A DNA stretch of 64,000 nucleotides from Lepiota brunneoincarnata (GCA_023014365.1 JAEBUN010000008.1:868001-932000); one strand, 5' to 3'; counted from the first letter of the stretch, positions 12,643 through 24,016 are shown. Translations and numbers: made by a program. Notes: generated by a model from the sequence alone, not told the origin.

Positions 12643-13609
12643 GCTAGAAAGAGGGAGGGAGATCGTGGAAGTAGATAACTGACCCAACTTCACTGTTAAG
12701 TAACCATCATCCCTCGAAGACTATCACATCGCATAATCGACTGGCCACTCTTCGACCAGGCATAATCAGTCGGGACGAAAGCCCCCTGCAAGTCTAATTG
12801 ACAAGTTCTGAAAGGACGAACCGGGATGTGGAATGCGCTGCGATTCCAACCACCTGCCAAAGAAATCTCGGCTGTGAAGCCTGGTTTTAAAAAAGGAGCA
12901 CCGTGCCGCAGCAGGGACCTGGGGACGAAATTTTTAATATGGTGGGAAGTACCTCCCTTTTCTTCAAACATAACGGTTGGACTGCGATCTCCAAAATGAT
13001 ACCTACATACTTGCCCTAATATTACTGGATGACGACGGTTCAACAGCATGAAGCAGTTGGCATAGCGCAAGAAGCATAGCCAAGAATAACCTTTCGACTT
13101 GAGAGGGAGTCAGAATCAGCTGTGGCCCCGGGGGATATGACAGTGGTTCGAATGACTCGCATTAAGAGGTGAATGAATGTCATGAGATGGATCGGAAGGG
13201 TCATCTTGGGAAACATTGTCCACAACTGGAAGTTCTGCGGTGAGCCAGTAAGTTCGACAGGCCAGAGCTGCACAGGTACTCGTTATCTCCTTTCAGGCAT
13301 CACACTAAGGGACGATCTGAGCTTCCGCGGAACGAGGGGCTCACAGCGGAGGATGCTGTGAGTGACCCCAAACATGCTAGTCGTAATCCGGGTTTCGCCC
13401 AAGCACAAGGTTTTGCTGCGGGAGTGAGCGTATCTGATCAAGTTGCAGCCTGACGGCCCGGATCGGTGAGTGATGGATGCCGCAGCGCCGCGTCTCATTG
13501 TCGGCGGTTTCCTCCTTGCCCAGCTCTACCAAGCGCCCATTGACACACTCTTGCCTGACACCCCCTCTCGTTTTCACGTTCCCAACCTCCGAGGAAACCG
13601 AATACCGCT
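12643..13609. other. Weak coding signal only
   Basis: The reverse strand holds open frames at 12696-13070 and 13040-13273 (for example a stretch containing VPRSLLRHGAPFLKPGF). I cannot link them by splice sites or recognise a family. This could be a decayed gene. No RNA genes or repeats were seen. Confidence 0.3.
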
Positions 13610-14583
13610 ATGGCCTCTGTGAAAATCGCAACCCTCCTCATCCGAGTAGGTGATATACCGTCCTATTCCAATCCATACTTGATAACAGTCGGAGCTGAAA
13701 TAAAGGGTGTTTTTCTTCTTTCTCTTGGCTCTCAATTCATTCGGGGATAATACTCATCCTTTCTTGGCGCCCATGAACACTCCTTGGACGTATTTCCTAT
13801 TCCCGGCCCAACCCAGACAGTCGCCAAACCAATAGCTACCAGAATTAAAAACCAGGCCAAGGGGTGCGTTCTTATTTACACCTTCCTCATTTGCATCTTT
13901 CAACTATCGTCTCAGACACGAACGCTTTCGCGGATTCTGCGTCGACCTTGCCCAGCTCCTACATCGTTCCGAAATCCAACTACGCACCAACATTCTAGGA
14001 GAACCCGCGCGGCACATTCGACCCCTGTCAGAGGCCCGGTGCGATACGAGTTTCCAACCAACTAACACGTCAAGAAGCGCTCATCCAATCCATATTCCAG
14101 AGCTATCGAGAATGGGGCCAATTTCATCGCAGAGGGCTTTCTCTTCACCGTGGCTGTGTCACTCATCATCGGCGAAACCTGGCGCTCGTCACGATCACAG
14201 TCAAAACGACGGGACACGGTGGATGACCACCTGCAAGAGCTTACAGAGCAAATATCACACTTGAATGGCAAGGTAGAAGGGTTGGAACAGAAGTGGGGTA
14301 GGGAATTTGAGGATGTTAGAGAGAGGTAGGTTCGTGTCACTCACCCGTTGGACGACAGTTTGATACGGAACCCACGCACAGAAACGATGAGCTGACGAGA
14401 GTTCTGGACCGTATCGTATGGATTGGGCTGAGGGGTGGGTGGACGGACGTTCACGGAGAGCAATGGCAGAGAGAAGGGCCATTGTCAATCGCAACCGGAC
14501 AAATACCCTTGCAGATTGAAGCAAATCCACAGACCGACTCTGGCCCCGAAACTGAATCATCGAGTCGTGGCACCAACTCGTAA
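13610..14583 (+). CDS. OPA3: OPA3-like mitochondrial protein
   Basis: Five exons, with introns at 13646-13816, 13864-13915, 14039-14100 and 14326-14381, all GT-AG. The spliced length is 633 nt (210 aa). The protein reads MASVKIATLLIR, then AKPIATRIKNQAKGHERF, FCVDLAQLLHRSEIQLR, PLSEARAIENGANFIAEGF, IGETWRSSRSQSKRRDTVDD, a coiled coil (LTEQISHLNGKVEGLEQKW), and NDELTRVLDRI. This is the OPA3 family pattern: N-terminal mitochondrial signal, hydrophobic segment, C-terminal coiled coil. Human OPA3 is linked to optic atrophy and mitochondrial membrane integrity; the fungal role is less defined. The first intron (171 nt) is unusually long for this window. Confidence 0.9.
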
Positions 14584-14929
14584 CAACTTTCCGCGTATGA
14601 TTTATCATAACTTATTGCTTCAGACCTATGGTGTTGATGGCGAGATATCCGGGGTCTGGCTATTTCATGAACTCCTCTCCGCCGTATTCTTTTGAACAGC
14701 CCGAACTATACCCTCCTCCATCTCCACCTCCGCCACCACTCACCAGCTCGAGTGCCATATAATAGACTGGTAAACTAATATATATTAAAGTCCGGGAGCT
14801 ACTCCTGCCCCACCGCAAGACCCACGTCGTGAACTGAATAAATACCTCGTTATCTATATTGGTAGCAAGTCACGACGGACCTGCAGATAGTTCTCACTCA
14901 ATCCAAACGTGAATCTCTCGGAATTCGAT

Positions 14930-15530
14930 GTTATCGAGTGGCCTGGAACACATCACAGTTCTAGTGGGTATTCTTCCAGAGGTAACGATCGGGATTTGCA
15001 CCTCGCGTACTCGATTTACCCCCGGTGATGAAATTTATTACAGCCAGCCTCAACCTCGACTCTCGCCCTCTGGGTCCAAAGCTCAATGCTACCGAGCGAA
15101 TAAGCCGGGGGTGGCAGGGGCTGCGCACGATCAGATGAGCGCAGCTAGATTCCAACGAAGACACGGGAGCTATCCAATCACTGCGGGGAGACGTAAGGAT
15201 CATCATGGGGTCGGGGTGTAAAAGTCGGAAATCCGCTTCGAGCGCTGGAACTCGGATATTCGGAAGCTCTTGCACCAAATGTTCTAACACGTTCTTGGGC
15301 AGGTTTCTTTCGTCCTCAATGACAATATCCAACCGTTCAGTGTACCATCCCACAGTAGGAGTGTAAACACCACACCCAATTTTGATGGACGTCGCAAAAT
15401 TTCGAGCAGTCGTTCAGAGCGTGTGAGGTCGCAGAGAATGAGCTTGATGACAAGATACCACGGTTTACAAACGCATGCACAACGCCAGGATCGTGTTTAT
15501 CAGTCGCTATATTAAGAACCTGGAGTGACA
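14930..15530 (-). pseudogene. Fragment of the F-box-like family
   Basis: The reverse-strand frame contains GWYTERLDIVIEDE...LVQELPNI. This aligns with NAGRYTKRLDIAFKDDE...IIRQLPNLEV of the intact paralogue at 30.3-31.7 kb and NGWYTRRLDIAF of the one at 21.6-22.9 kb. The preceding frame (15337-15531) gives further partial similarity, but F-box and C-terminus are missing and frames are broken. It is a degraded copy of the local F-box/LRR-like family. Confidence 0.65.
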
Positions 15531-16488
15531 TCAGCTATTGACTATCTGCTCACAGTGAAATTTGAATAGTGCTCGTGCTCGAGTGGGAACTGGTCCATGT
15601 GGGGTACAGGGGGTATATCATTATGGAACCCAAGCGACTCGGACATGGCGGAGTATCTTGTTCATTTAGAAGCTCGGACATCCCGTCAATTGGGCAATGG
15701 GGACATCTTCTTCATCGCCCACCAGACCTGGAGGCAGCAAGTCCAGTAGCATAGATTGAGTGTTGAGCGTAGCAGGTGAAGAGGGTATGACAGCAGCCAA
15801 GCGTCTAAACACAGTGTGATACAAGGTAACGTATTATCCTCCCAGTCCATGTAATGGCCGCTCATGAGCGATCGCTTGAAGTTGCTCAATGGGGACATCA
15901 TGATACCTGGGCTTTCAGTGGCCCGGCCAAGCCTAGTGCACCCGCAGAGACTACCCTCCATTTGACGTTCAACGCTCAGCTGTCGCTATGACTCCTTATG
16001 TCAAACTCAACCGTTTCGACAGGGTCATGATACCTTATGAGAACAAAAAGTAGAAACCCACGGGAAAGCAGTAATGCATCTCGACCTATCCCGACGGACC
16101 TGATCGATCATCGACTCCATTAGGCGACATACACCGGGACTTTGACACTCAGGGGGGTCGTGTCATGCGTAAAGAGACGGCCGGCCGATTGGTATGCATC
16201 TAGTGGCCCATCCTGTTTCGCCAATGGAAATGGATATATAAACCTTCCATGATATTAAGGGACATCCCACAGGCTGGTCGTGCGGGTCCTGCTCACGAGC
16301 GCTAAATCGAGGTATGTGAGTTTCCGACACTATGTCCCTGGTGGCTTGACGAAGACCACCGCAATTAGATCCGCTTCCCAGATTCGTCCTCAAGTACATC
16401 TTTTAGAACCAAGTCCGAGAAATTCTATTAGGACTGGTGTGTTCATAGCCCTCGCTAATGCCTAGCTAGAAATCTTACGATTCACCAG
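15531..16488. other. Intergenic / eroded sequence
   Basis: Only short frames on both strands. Possibly further erosion of the F-box fragment at its left. A TATATAAA-like motif at about 16231-16241 lies some 250 bp upstream of the next gene. Confidence 0.35.
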
Positions 16489-16683
16489 ATGAGACTCTCA
16501 TTGAACCTCGCTTTCCTATTCGCCACGGTCTTCATCACCTCGGGCGGAGCGGTACCCGGGGGTGACTGCTGGATTACCTGTTCTCCTGCTCCAAAGCCTT
16601 GTCCCGTAGGCATGGAAATCTCTGGAGGGGGGCGTTGCTGGACTTGTTGCTTCCCACCCACTGCCACTGATCCCAAACCTTGA
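16489..16683 (+). CDS. Small secreted cysteine-rich protein
   Basis: 64 codons, ATG to TGA, no intron. Residues 1 to about 21 form a classical signal peptide (MRLSLNLAFLFATVFITSGG). The mature part has six cysteines in about 40 residues, with a repeated CWxTC pattern (CWITC and CWTCC), and prolines between. Small secreted Cys-rich proteins of this size are typical fungal secretome members, sometimes effectors, but nothing in the sequence tells its target. Confidence rests on signal peptide plus Cys spacing. Confidence 0.6.
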   Translation: MRLSLNLAFLFATVFITSGGAVPGGDCWITCSPAPKPCPVGMEISGGGRCWTCCFPPTATDPKP

Positions 16684-16911
16684 AGTTGTACGTTCTGAAC
16701 TTTAAAAGGTACATCTGGATAGCTTGTTTAGCTGTTGTTTTCCTCGTGGTGGTTGTTCAATGTTAAGGCTACAGTTGGCAGCCAGAATCTGGATTCTATG
16801 AGTTATAATCCAAATTATTGAAGGTTGCAACGCCATTTGATAAGTACATGTACAGAATCGAAAAGATACAATTACAGGTGGCAATAACGAAGTGGTGGTT
16901 TGAAAAAGGGT

Positions 16912-17651
16912 TTACTGCTTCTCCTTGACGAAGAACTCGTGGCCAGTGATATTCTTATATCCCCCTCGAAGTGCACTGGCAATTTGTTTATCCTTCGCCT
17001 GCTCAAGCGGGTCTTCATCGTCTTGCTTCCCTCCCTTCATAATATGCTCCTGAACGAAATCAATAGCTATTAATATCCAATCACAAATTGTTCATCAGCA
17101 TTCGCGATCCCAACCATACAATAAAGATAAACCAACTCTTATCTAAATGATCTTCTTTGGCTTCTCCAGATTCACCACCACCCAATACATTATTGAACTT
17201 GTTCCCGATTTTCTCCCCAAAGGTCTGTGGCTTCGGCGGGGGTTGCTCCTGCTTCCTACCATATAGCACATCCCCGATCTTGTCGAATAGTCCTTCAGGT
17301 TCCGGAGGGGGCGGTGGCGGAGTAGAGTGTTTCTTCTCCCCCTTCAACACATCACCGATCTTATCGAGCAGGCCCTCTGGCTTCTCGGGCGGTGGAGGGG
17401 GAGGATGGGATCGCCCACCACCGAGGTCATCGATGGCATCGCCAAGCTTGTGGAGCAGGCCGTGTTGTTGGGAATGAGGTGGTTGGGGTTGGGGGTGGGG
17501 GTGGGGTGAGGGCTTTGTCTTCGCCGCTGAGCTTTTCGCTGAGTTTGTCGAGGAGCGATTCGTGCTTGGGTGGGGGTGCGGGCGGAGGAGGGGTTTCCTG
17601 GTTACTTTCTTTGTGGTTATCCTCGAGCTTCAGGTTCTTGAGGAAATCCAT
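16912..17651 (-). CDS. Proline-hinged repeat protein with 'DFVQE...EQAKD' C-terminus
   Basis: ATG at 17651 (MDFLKNLKLEDN). The body consists of repeats of a short amphipathic unit, LLDKLSEKL / LLHKLGDAI / LLDKIGDVL / LFDKIGDVL / FGEKIGNKF, separated by hinges of 3 to 6 prolines. After a 70-nt intron (17067-17136) comes TIDFVQEHIMKGGKQ, then DPLEQAKDKQIASALRGGY and GHEFFVKEKQ. This is the C-terminal signature of a small fungal protein family of unknown function. A frame change in the C-run near 17500 separates the first repeat from the others. Family members normally have one unit, so the multiplication of LDK units looks lineage-specific. Confidence 0.65.
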
Positions 17652-18672
17652 GGTGAGAGGAGAGCGAAGGGAAAGAGGAATGAAGGGAGCAGTGGTAACT
17701 GTCACTTGTTATATGGGTCCGGATTTGTCCCAAATATAGCATATGGGTGGATGCGAATCCCCTATTGCCGTTTATTCATGCATGGTCGTTCCCTCAGGAG
17801 GTCTAATCGCATTGCCTCTGGTGCAGCCCAGGCACAATCGATGGGTGTAATCGATAGAAGCTGTACACGGCGCGGCCTCCTGCGTCCTGTCCATTTGATA
17901 AGTGCTTTGGCGTATCTTGTTCTATGCCTCGTGGTCTGTACGGGTACTGAGGAAGGGGGTCGGTATCAGATACATCCTCCTTGCTGAGATATGATTGGTT
18001 GTCGGTGCAGGCCTTTCCGGAAGTGTAAAAAAAGCGCAGTAACTTTGATATTGAGGCCGAACGGACTGGGCAAAGGGCTGAATGAATTGGCCAGGGATGG
18101 AAATGGTACAAGTAGACGAACCATATTTTCTTTCGTTGTTCTCTGCCAAGGAGCTAAGTGTTCGGGTGGTCACCCACTGGTCGTACGGAAGATTGCTGCC
18201 AGAAGCGATTTGTGGGAGGAGACAGAAGATCTTTTCGAGCAAAAGCAGTGGTGCTGTTGGAAGTGTGTGCCTGGCACCTGGCGTGGCCGAACGGTGGGTG
18301 GGTGATGTTGGGACTGAGGGTAAGACGAGATCCACCTGGACGGCACTCGGTACGACTGCTGGTCAAGGTGAGGGTGTGTTCAGCCGCTTGAAGGGGCGTA
18401 AGTGTTTGTTGAGACAAAGAAAGAATTTCCACGCTATTCCTTTTACCGTCATCAGTCTCCACAGTCAAGAGTTCCGCTTGTCGATTTTCCTCGCCATGGA
18501 AGCTGTTTCACCCGACCTTTTCGGTCTGTCTAGCTAATCAAGACGCTCTCCCCTCCCTGCTTGTCTTCGACACTCAGCGTTCGCCCTTTCGTGCTCTACC
18601 CCAGGGGGATTGCCTTGTCTCCGCATACAAGACCATCGCAGCTCGTAGGATTTTGTAGTGGTACTTCTTCAG
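17652..18672. other. Ambiguous region, open frames both strands
   Basis: Overlapping frames of 100-150 codons occur on both strands (reverse 17922-18335, forward 18082-18537). None shows a family motif or a consistent exon chain. Confidence 0.3.
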
Positions 18673-18906
18673 TCAGGTACTCTGAAGGTGAGTCTCCTCT
18701 TCCAGCATGTCTGACGAGCTCACTATCCTCATTCTAACCAAGCAACCAGGCAATCTCGGAAACGCTTCCTTCGTTCGGTAACTCTTCGGCTCAGCCCTTT
18801 GAACTTCAGCCTCCGGAACAGTGCCCGAGGGCAACTCTCCCGTGTCTCCTTGTTGAGCGCTATGGGTGTGTTGCTGGGTTCCAGGTTGTGATCCCGAGCT
18901 GGCCAT
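18673..18906 (-). CDS. Hypothetical small protein
   Basis: A 77-codon frame from ATG 18906. It is polar in the first half (QPGTQQHTHSAQQGDTGE) and basic in the middle (EPKSYRTKEAFPRL). Possibly the first exon of a longer gene. No domain recognised. Confidence 0.3.
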   Translation of the reverse strand: MASSGSQPGTQQHTHSAQQGDTGELPSGTVPEAEVQRAEPKSYRTKEAFPRLPGCLVRMRIVSSSDMLEEETHLQST

Positions 18907-19096
18907 GACCCCCGGCTTCAGCGTCCCTAAAACCCTAGTTCCTCGAGGTCGAGCTGTGTCTTCGGGTCAAGAGATGTTCCCGGTTATGGCTCGACCTGGT
19001 TGCCTTGTAAGACAAAATACCCGTAATCTCTATTTGCCTCCTCACCCTATTTTTTCCACCAACTCGTTTGTGCTTTTAGGCACATAACACTCAATA

Positions 19097-19668
19097 TCAC
19101 CCATTGGGAAATTCCGCCACGTCTAGTAGTGTCATCGCAAGAGACATGGCAACATTGAAAACGACAGAAGGGGTACCGCCGTTCCAACGGATCTCTAGAT
19201 GTCGGAAATAAAGGATAATCAAGTCCTTACTTGTGTTCTCCCGGACAGTGGCGCAGACAACGGAGATCCAATATTCATGCGAGTTCCAAGGCATTCACTG
19301 GACTCATTTTCTACCAGTGCTGGGATTGTCACCTCCGTTCCTGTAGACACGTACGTTGTACTGTCATGAACAACGGACGTGTTGATCCAGGGAAAGAGGA
19401 TATTTCCCCAAAACTGGTGCCTGCGAACACCAGAGTCGCGAGGTCCTGGAGGAGATTCGTCCCCGCGGGCCTCCTTACCTATATGTCCCTCATGACCGCA
19501 TTGTCCAAACTCGAACTTTGATTCTCGGGGATATGTTACAGAACCAAGAGGGCAGGAAGTAGTATCTGCGGCATTCGGACGGAGTGCTGCTGTCCTGCGG
19601 TGAATGTAGCCACGTGGAGCCTTCAGGGCGAAGAAAATGAAGATTTGTTCCGCAGCTTGGCAGGACAC
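19097..19668 (-). CDS. Hypothetical protein fragments
   Basis: Two overlapping reverse-strand frames, 19219-19668 and 19097-19294, could be exons of one gene: ...TEVTIPALVENESSECLG, then HLEIRWNGGTPSVVFNVAMSL. The second half has hydrophobic character. No family recognised and the splice junction is uncertain. Confidence 0.3.
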
Positions 19669-19844
19669 GGGGGTTCGGCACTGTTCAGTGGGCCATGCTT
19701 TCCACCCCCAATGTCAGTTGCAAATTTATCCCAACTTATTCTCTCTTTGTTGCTTGTCCTTCTGCCCACAATCCTTCGTGCAAATCACGTCAAGTTTCCG
19801 AATGGGTGTAGCCCTTGCGCTGTTGTGACCATTTCGGGAAATCA

Positions 19845-20200
19845 TCATTGCACCAGCTGCCAAAAGCTCGTCGACTCGGGATACTTTGATATACCCCTAT
19901 TCATATTCCCGGCCTGGTTGTGATACTGGGATTCGAAAGTGGGATGTAGACACTGAACATCGAAGTGATGTGGGGTTACCATACTATGGGCATACGAGGT
20001 TTGGCCATCTGCAGTATTGACCCTCATCCCTGGATGGGGGTGCATTGAAGATGTAGAGGAGGTCCTGAGGCTGGTCGTGTGTGTTGTGCGTGGTGGGGTC
20101 GACATGGTTGATGGTAGGCCCGATTCGTCAGCGGGTAAGGGACCGGATCGTCTGGCTGCGGAAGGTCACAGTTGGCGATCCATGTGTTCTGATCCATCGT
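19845..20200 (-). CDS. Hypothetical protein, Ser/Thr/Pro-rich
   Basis: ATG at 20200 (MDQNTWIANCDLPQPDDP...) continues, after one frame change near 20105, into an 86-codon frame rich in S, T, P and H ending at 19845. A single-base indel would join them. No domain is recognised. Confidence 0.3.
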
Positions 20201-20558
20201 TGCGACGCTGATGGACAAGGGATATGATTTAGGAGCAAAAGTCAAGCAGCAGAGTCGGAGACCGACGAAATCCCATGCCCGGGAAGCGGCTGACTTGGAG
20301 ATATCCCTACGCTCCCTTTGACGATATTCGTGTCACATTGGAGCTCTTGCTGGTTGAATGGACGGCAATTATTCCAGTAGGAAGGAAGGGCCAGCCGTCA
20401 TTTGGCGCCCACACGCCGCTCGCATAAAAAGCCTGCACCTTCGATTTGCGCTTCTTTTCGTTTTCTTTACCACCAGCATTGTCTTAGCCCCCTCAGCTGT
20501 CCCTGCCCCTTATTAAACCGTTGCTCTGTCCTCAATACCCTTCCAATTTCTTTTGAAT

Positions 20559-21197
20559 ATGTCCGAAGCTTTCATTTATGTTCAGCCTTGCCTGGAACCA
20601 GCCAAGCCTAGTGGCTATGTAGATGCCTCGACATTCTGGCACCAGCGCTGGCCTGTTTCACCCCCTCCTTTTAGGGTTACGGGTCCAGTGCCTCGCACCC
20701 AGACGAATAATCCACAGGATCTTGCGCCCATCTGGCAACCCCCTACCACCCAAGGCTATACACTCGCAAGTATTCTTCACCTTTTCTATCGTGTTGAAAC
20801 AAGGAACTCATCCTACCTGTCTCGTAGCTCTCTGGTAACGTACCTCGTGTTCGAGTACACGACGAGCCGTGGCTCACTCATAAGGTCAGTCCTTTCAATC
20901 TTGCCCACTGGCACTTTTCTCCCACGTCCTCAAATTCCTCTATCTCAGCTCAAGCGACCTTACGGGGCATGCTGCGCGTTCATCAAGAGGGTCAAGATCG
21001 GTACAAAGATAAGAACCGGCGCTGTTGCTAGTTTCGTGATCCTGGTGCGTGAGATCGGCGTCGCATTGAAGACTGTGTGGACCTCCGCTATCGTGAGTTG
21101 CTCCGCTTCCCGCTCCTATCTTTCTGAGTACGACGCTTGCACTAATGATGTTTCACCTGCGGCAGCGTGCTATTCACTAGTGCAAGGACACCACTGA
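20559..21197 (+). CDS. Hypothetical protein
   Basis: Long forward frame from ATG 20559 (MSEAFIYVQPCLEPAKPSG...), with a TATA-like CATAAAAAG about 130 bp upstream. The first 70 residues look coding. Later parts contain sequences resembling intron ends (TCTCGTAG, CTATCTCAG), so the real protein is probably spliced. No domain recognised. Confidence 0.35.
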   Translation: MSEAFIYVQPCLEPAKPSGYVDASTFWHQRWPVSPPPFRVTGPVPRTQTNNPQDLAPIWQPPTTQGYTLASILHLFYRVETRNSSYLSRSSLVTYLVFEYTTSRGSLIRSVLSILPTGTFLPRPQIPLSQLKRPYGACCAFIKRVKIGTKIRTGAVASFVILVREIGVALKTVWTSAIVSCSASRSYLSEYDACTNDVSPAAACYSLVQGHH

Positions 21198-21554
21198 GAA
21201 TTCCAAGAAAGCAAGCACAAAGTTACTGTTCTTGATGACTGACCCCACAACGTGGGCTTGCGTTTTGAGCCTGAAGCTTGATTTTACCCTCACCTATCCG
21301 TCTGCTGTGGCTGGGACGCTGTATACTACGCGACTACGTACGTTTAATTAGCTCAGTCTTGGTTGCTATGGTCACTTTTCACTTCTTCGCCATCACTGTC
21401 CGTATCTCTTTCTCAGGTGCTACTAACACTTGTACATGTTGGCTCCCTTTGATACCTATCCCTGTATATGTCTTGTAAATACAAATGTACCAAGACGGCC
21501 AGGCCCGCTGGAAAAATCCATCCCTGCCTAGGATTCTGATAAAAGCAGGGGATT
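21198..21554. other. Intergenic, no gene seen
   Basis: Only a short frame at 21278-21478 with no recognisable features. Confidence 0.4.
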
Positions 21555-22908
21555 CTAGGAACTCTCAAGCTCCAGCTTGAACAGTTGGCCATTGGGGTCC
21601 AACCACGATGATAGAATGTGATTCCGAGCCCCCTTGTGAAGCAAGGTGCTATGATGCATCAGGATGCCCTTCAATGTTCTAGAGTCAAGGAACTGGATAG
21701 CAAGCGGTGCCTTGGCCTCACGGACAAACCGGCCAAGCCACGCCAGGAATAAGAGGACAAGGCTTTTGGGTGGCTTGGAGGATGCTATGCGGAATCCGAG
21801 CACAGATACAGTCGAAGGGAGAGGAGGGGGAGGTTCAGATGACCAGCGTGTGGGCCATAGTGGGAGGACGACGTCAATACGTCGGAGGTTCTGGAACAGG
21901 GCGAAGGAAGATGCAAAATCGAAAAATTCGTCGTAGAGGTTGAAGGAGGTGAGGACGTGGGCGCAGTTGAGTTGGATAGTGGTGAGGCTTAGGATAGAGG
22001 CGTACGATGCAAGGTTGGCAAAACGGTTGAGGCCTTTTTTGAAGGAAGAATGGGAGAGAATGAGGCGTTTGAGGGAGGGGAGGTGGTGAACCGGGAGTGT
22101 GTCGCGTAACCCTATGGAACAGGTTTGAACGGTGTTGTGGATCTTGGGTTCGGTGGTTGTGGAATAGGACTGGATATAAGGAAGGTGGACTGCAGTGAGG
22201 TTGGGGTGCGAGGTGACGAAGTGGTCCCAGGTCTCTGGTGAGATATTATCATACTCATGATACCAGTTGACGATTTGGAGCGCTGGACAGAACGTGTGAG
22301 AAACGGATGGATCGAGCCAGCGAACACCGAAGGGGTGCTTGACAGTGAGGACTTCGAGGTTTGGCAAGGCACGGAGGAGGTTGATGATGCTGACAGTGTC
22401 ATTTTCAACAACTTCAAGGGCGGTCCGCCTGGTCTTGTCACTTCGAAACGCGATGTCCAGGCGTCGCGTATACCAGCCGTTAGTTGGTATCCCCGACTTG
22501 TCAAGGGTCTCTTTGTCATCGTTTGAATGTTGGCGTTCAACAGCAGCTTGAAGTCCTGGGAGACTTTCTAGCCTCCCGAGCAGAAGCCACTGGTAGAGAT
22601 AGAGTGCTGCAATCTTATACCATGACTTGCAGACCCGCATAAAGTACCGCCTCGTCACCTATTACGAGGGATTTATCGTCAGCGCGGGTTCCAGTTAGCA
22701 CAAAAGAGGCAGTAAATCTTACGAGAGACGTACGGTATTGCCAGTAGAGCTCTTTTGATTCGCTGCTCTGTAGGTACGAGAAGACCATATCCGAGGGATC
22801 TATCTTGTAGGGCACCCAAGTAGCATGATGGAAAACTTCACCTAAGAGCTCATAGGGTAGTTTTTCGATGTGGATAACTGGCTTTCGGTATGCCTCCTTT
22901 GCAGACAT
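21555..22908 (-). CDS. F-box-like protein, intact paralogue 1
   Basis: Two exons: 22908-22723 (62 codons) and 22658-21555, joined by a 64-nt intron (22659-22722) with donor GTAAGA and a GCTAAC branch point. The N-terminus IEKLPYELLGEVFHHATWVP resembles an F-box, followed by VCKSWYKIAALYLYQW. The family signature GWYTRRLDIAF and LLRALPNLEVLTV follows, then leucine-rich-like repeats (LPSLKRLILSHSSF). About 429 aa. In F-box families the N-terminus binds Skp1 of an SCF ubiquitin ligase and the C-terminal repeats select substrate. This copy has no frameshift and is more diverged from the other copies. Confidence 0.75.
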
Positions 22909-22986
22909 GAAAGTGGGAGATTAAGATGAGGGCATGATCAGACTGCATGGGGATACATATTGAAAACGTGATCCACCATTTTGTGG

Positions 22987-23092
22987 TGCTTCCTTGGCTC
23001 AGTTGGCTAGAGCGCTGGTCTCATACGTTGCCTATGAGTGATTCATGAATCATCTAATCCAGAGGTCGCAAGTTCGAGCCTTGCAGGGAGCA
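22987..23092 (+). tRNA. tRNA-Met (CAT), elongator, with intron
   Basis: The acceptor stem TGCTTCC pairs with GGGAGCA, with one G-T wobble. The D arm GGCTCAGTTGGCTAGAGC and T arm GTTCGAGCC are canonical. The anticodon loop is CTCATAA with CAT at 23022-23024. A 31-nt intron (23026-23056) follows the base after the anticodon, the standard eukaryotic position. The mature stem keeps the T31-T39 mismatch also found in yeast elongator tRNA-Met. No CCA is encoded. Confidence 0.9.
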
Positions 23093-23689
23093 TACAGCTT
23101 TTTATCCCAAGCCCCGCTAGAAATGTTACCCTGCTACAAGCATTGTCGGGTGCGCGTGGCGCAGTGCTACCCACAAGCGCCCACAAGAGGAGTGACGGCA
23201 CCAGCAAGGTCATCCTGATAAGGTTTCATCTCAATTCCAATCTTGAAGGTCGATAGGAAGACATGAGCACCCGGAGCCCGCCAAATCATGAATACCTAAC
23301 GAGATACTCGTAGTCCTCGAAGGGGGTTACGCCAGAGCCTTGAGCCCCAGAGCCAGACCTTCCTTCGGAAAGTTTGTACTTTGGGTCCAGAACGGCGGTC
23401 AATTAGAAGAGTTGCGGCCACCAGGCCATCCCTCTGGTTGGAGACGCACAAAATTTCGACATTACGATATTCAGATTTCTAATAGGTAGGGAAACCCTTC
23501 CTAAATCTTGCGTCACCGTTCTTCCAGAAACACAAAATCCATATCGTCAAGCTCATTCCTCAGCGGTGATGTAGTGGTATAGAGAATAGGACGAATCATA
23601 TCCACTACGGTCACCAATGTTAGCGTTGATGAACCACTGTATTGGGGTCGACGCACCCCTGAGCATCATTATTGTTTCGATGTCACGAA
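23093..23689. other. Intergenic after tRNA
   Basis: No coding-like frame. A stretch near 23563-23590 (GTGATGTAGTGGTATAGAGA) vaguely resembles a tRNA D-arm but no cloverleaf can be completed. Confidence 0.4.
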
Positions 23690-24016
23690 TTAGAGCTCGT
23701 CTCGCTTTGTTCTCTGTCGAGGTTCTGATACGATATCTACTCCCACGACGCCATCTCTCCCTTCCAACGCGTCTAAGACCTCTTTGTGGATGTTCTCCCA
23801 GTCGGGCTTGGGAATGCTGTAGATCTGCACATCGGAGAGGGCACCCACCTGGCCATTGTACGCCAGCAGTGGGTGTACATCAGCCAGACTTGCAGGCGAT
23901 GAGAGTAGTGGCGAAGTGGATGAGAGGGTGACTGCGAGGTATATGTTGGCGCTGTAGTCCAGTGCTCGAGACATTGGAAGTTGATCAAGAGCCCAAGGTG
24001 CCGTGTGACCAATCAA
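23690..24016 (-). CDS. Hypothetical 108-aa protein ending in RDEL
   Basis: Single frame from ATG 24016 to stop 23690. It contains ADVHPLLAYNGQVGALSDVQIY and WENIHKEVLDALEG, which look like real coding sequence. The C-terminus is TKRDEL. RDEL is a known variant of the ER-retention tetrapeptide, but there is no obvious signal peptide, so the resemblance may be chance. The frame could be the last exon of a longer gene. Confidence 0.4.
   Translation of the reverse strand: MIGHTAPWALDQLPMSRALDYSANIYLAVTLSSTSPLLSSPASLADVHPLLAYNGQVGALSDVQIYSIPKPDWENIHKEVLDALEGRDGVVGVDIVSEPRQRTKRDEL

Noticed and set aside
17157..17739. Forward Gly/Pro/Ser-rich frames
   Set aside because: Antisense of the proline-hinged repeats; composition follows from the repeat.
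20559..21197. Single-exon 213-aa protein
   Set aside because: Listed only as hypothetical: internal intron-like ends and no motif make the full-length frame doubtful.
23560..23640. Possible second tRNA-like sequence (GTGATGTAGTGGTATAGAGA)
   Set aside because: D-arm resemblance only; no acceptor stem or T arm can be paired.
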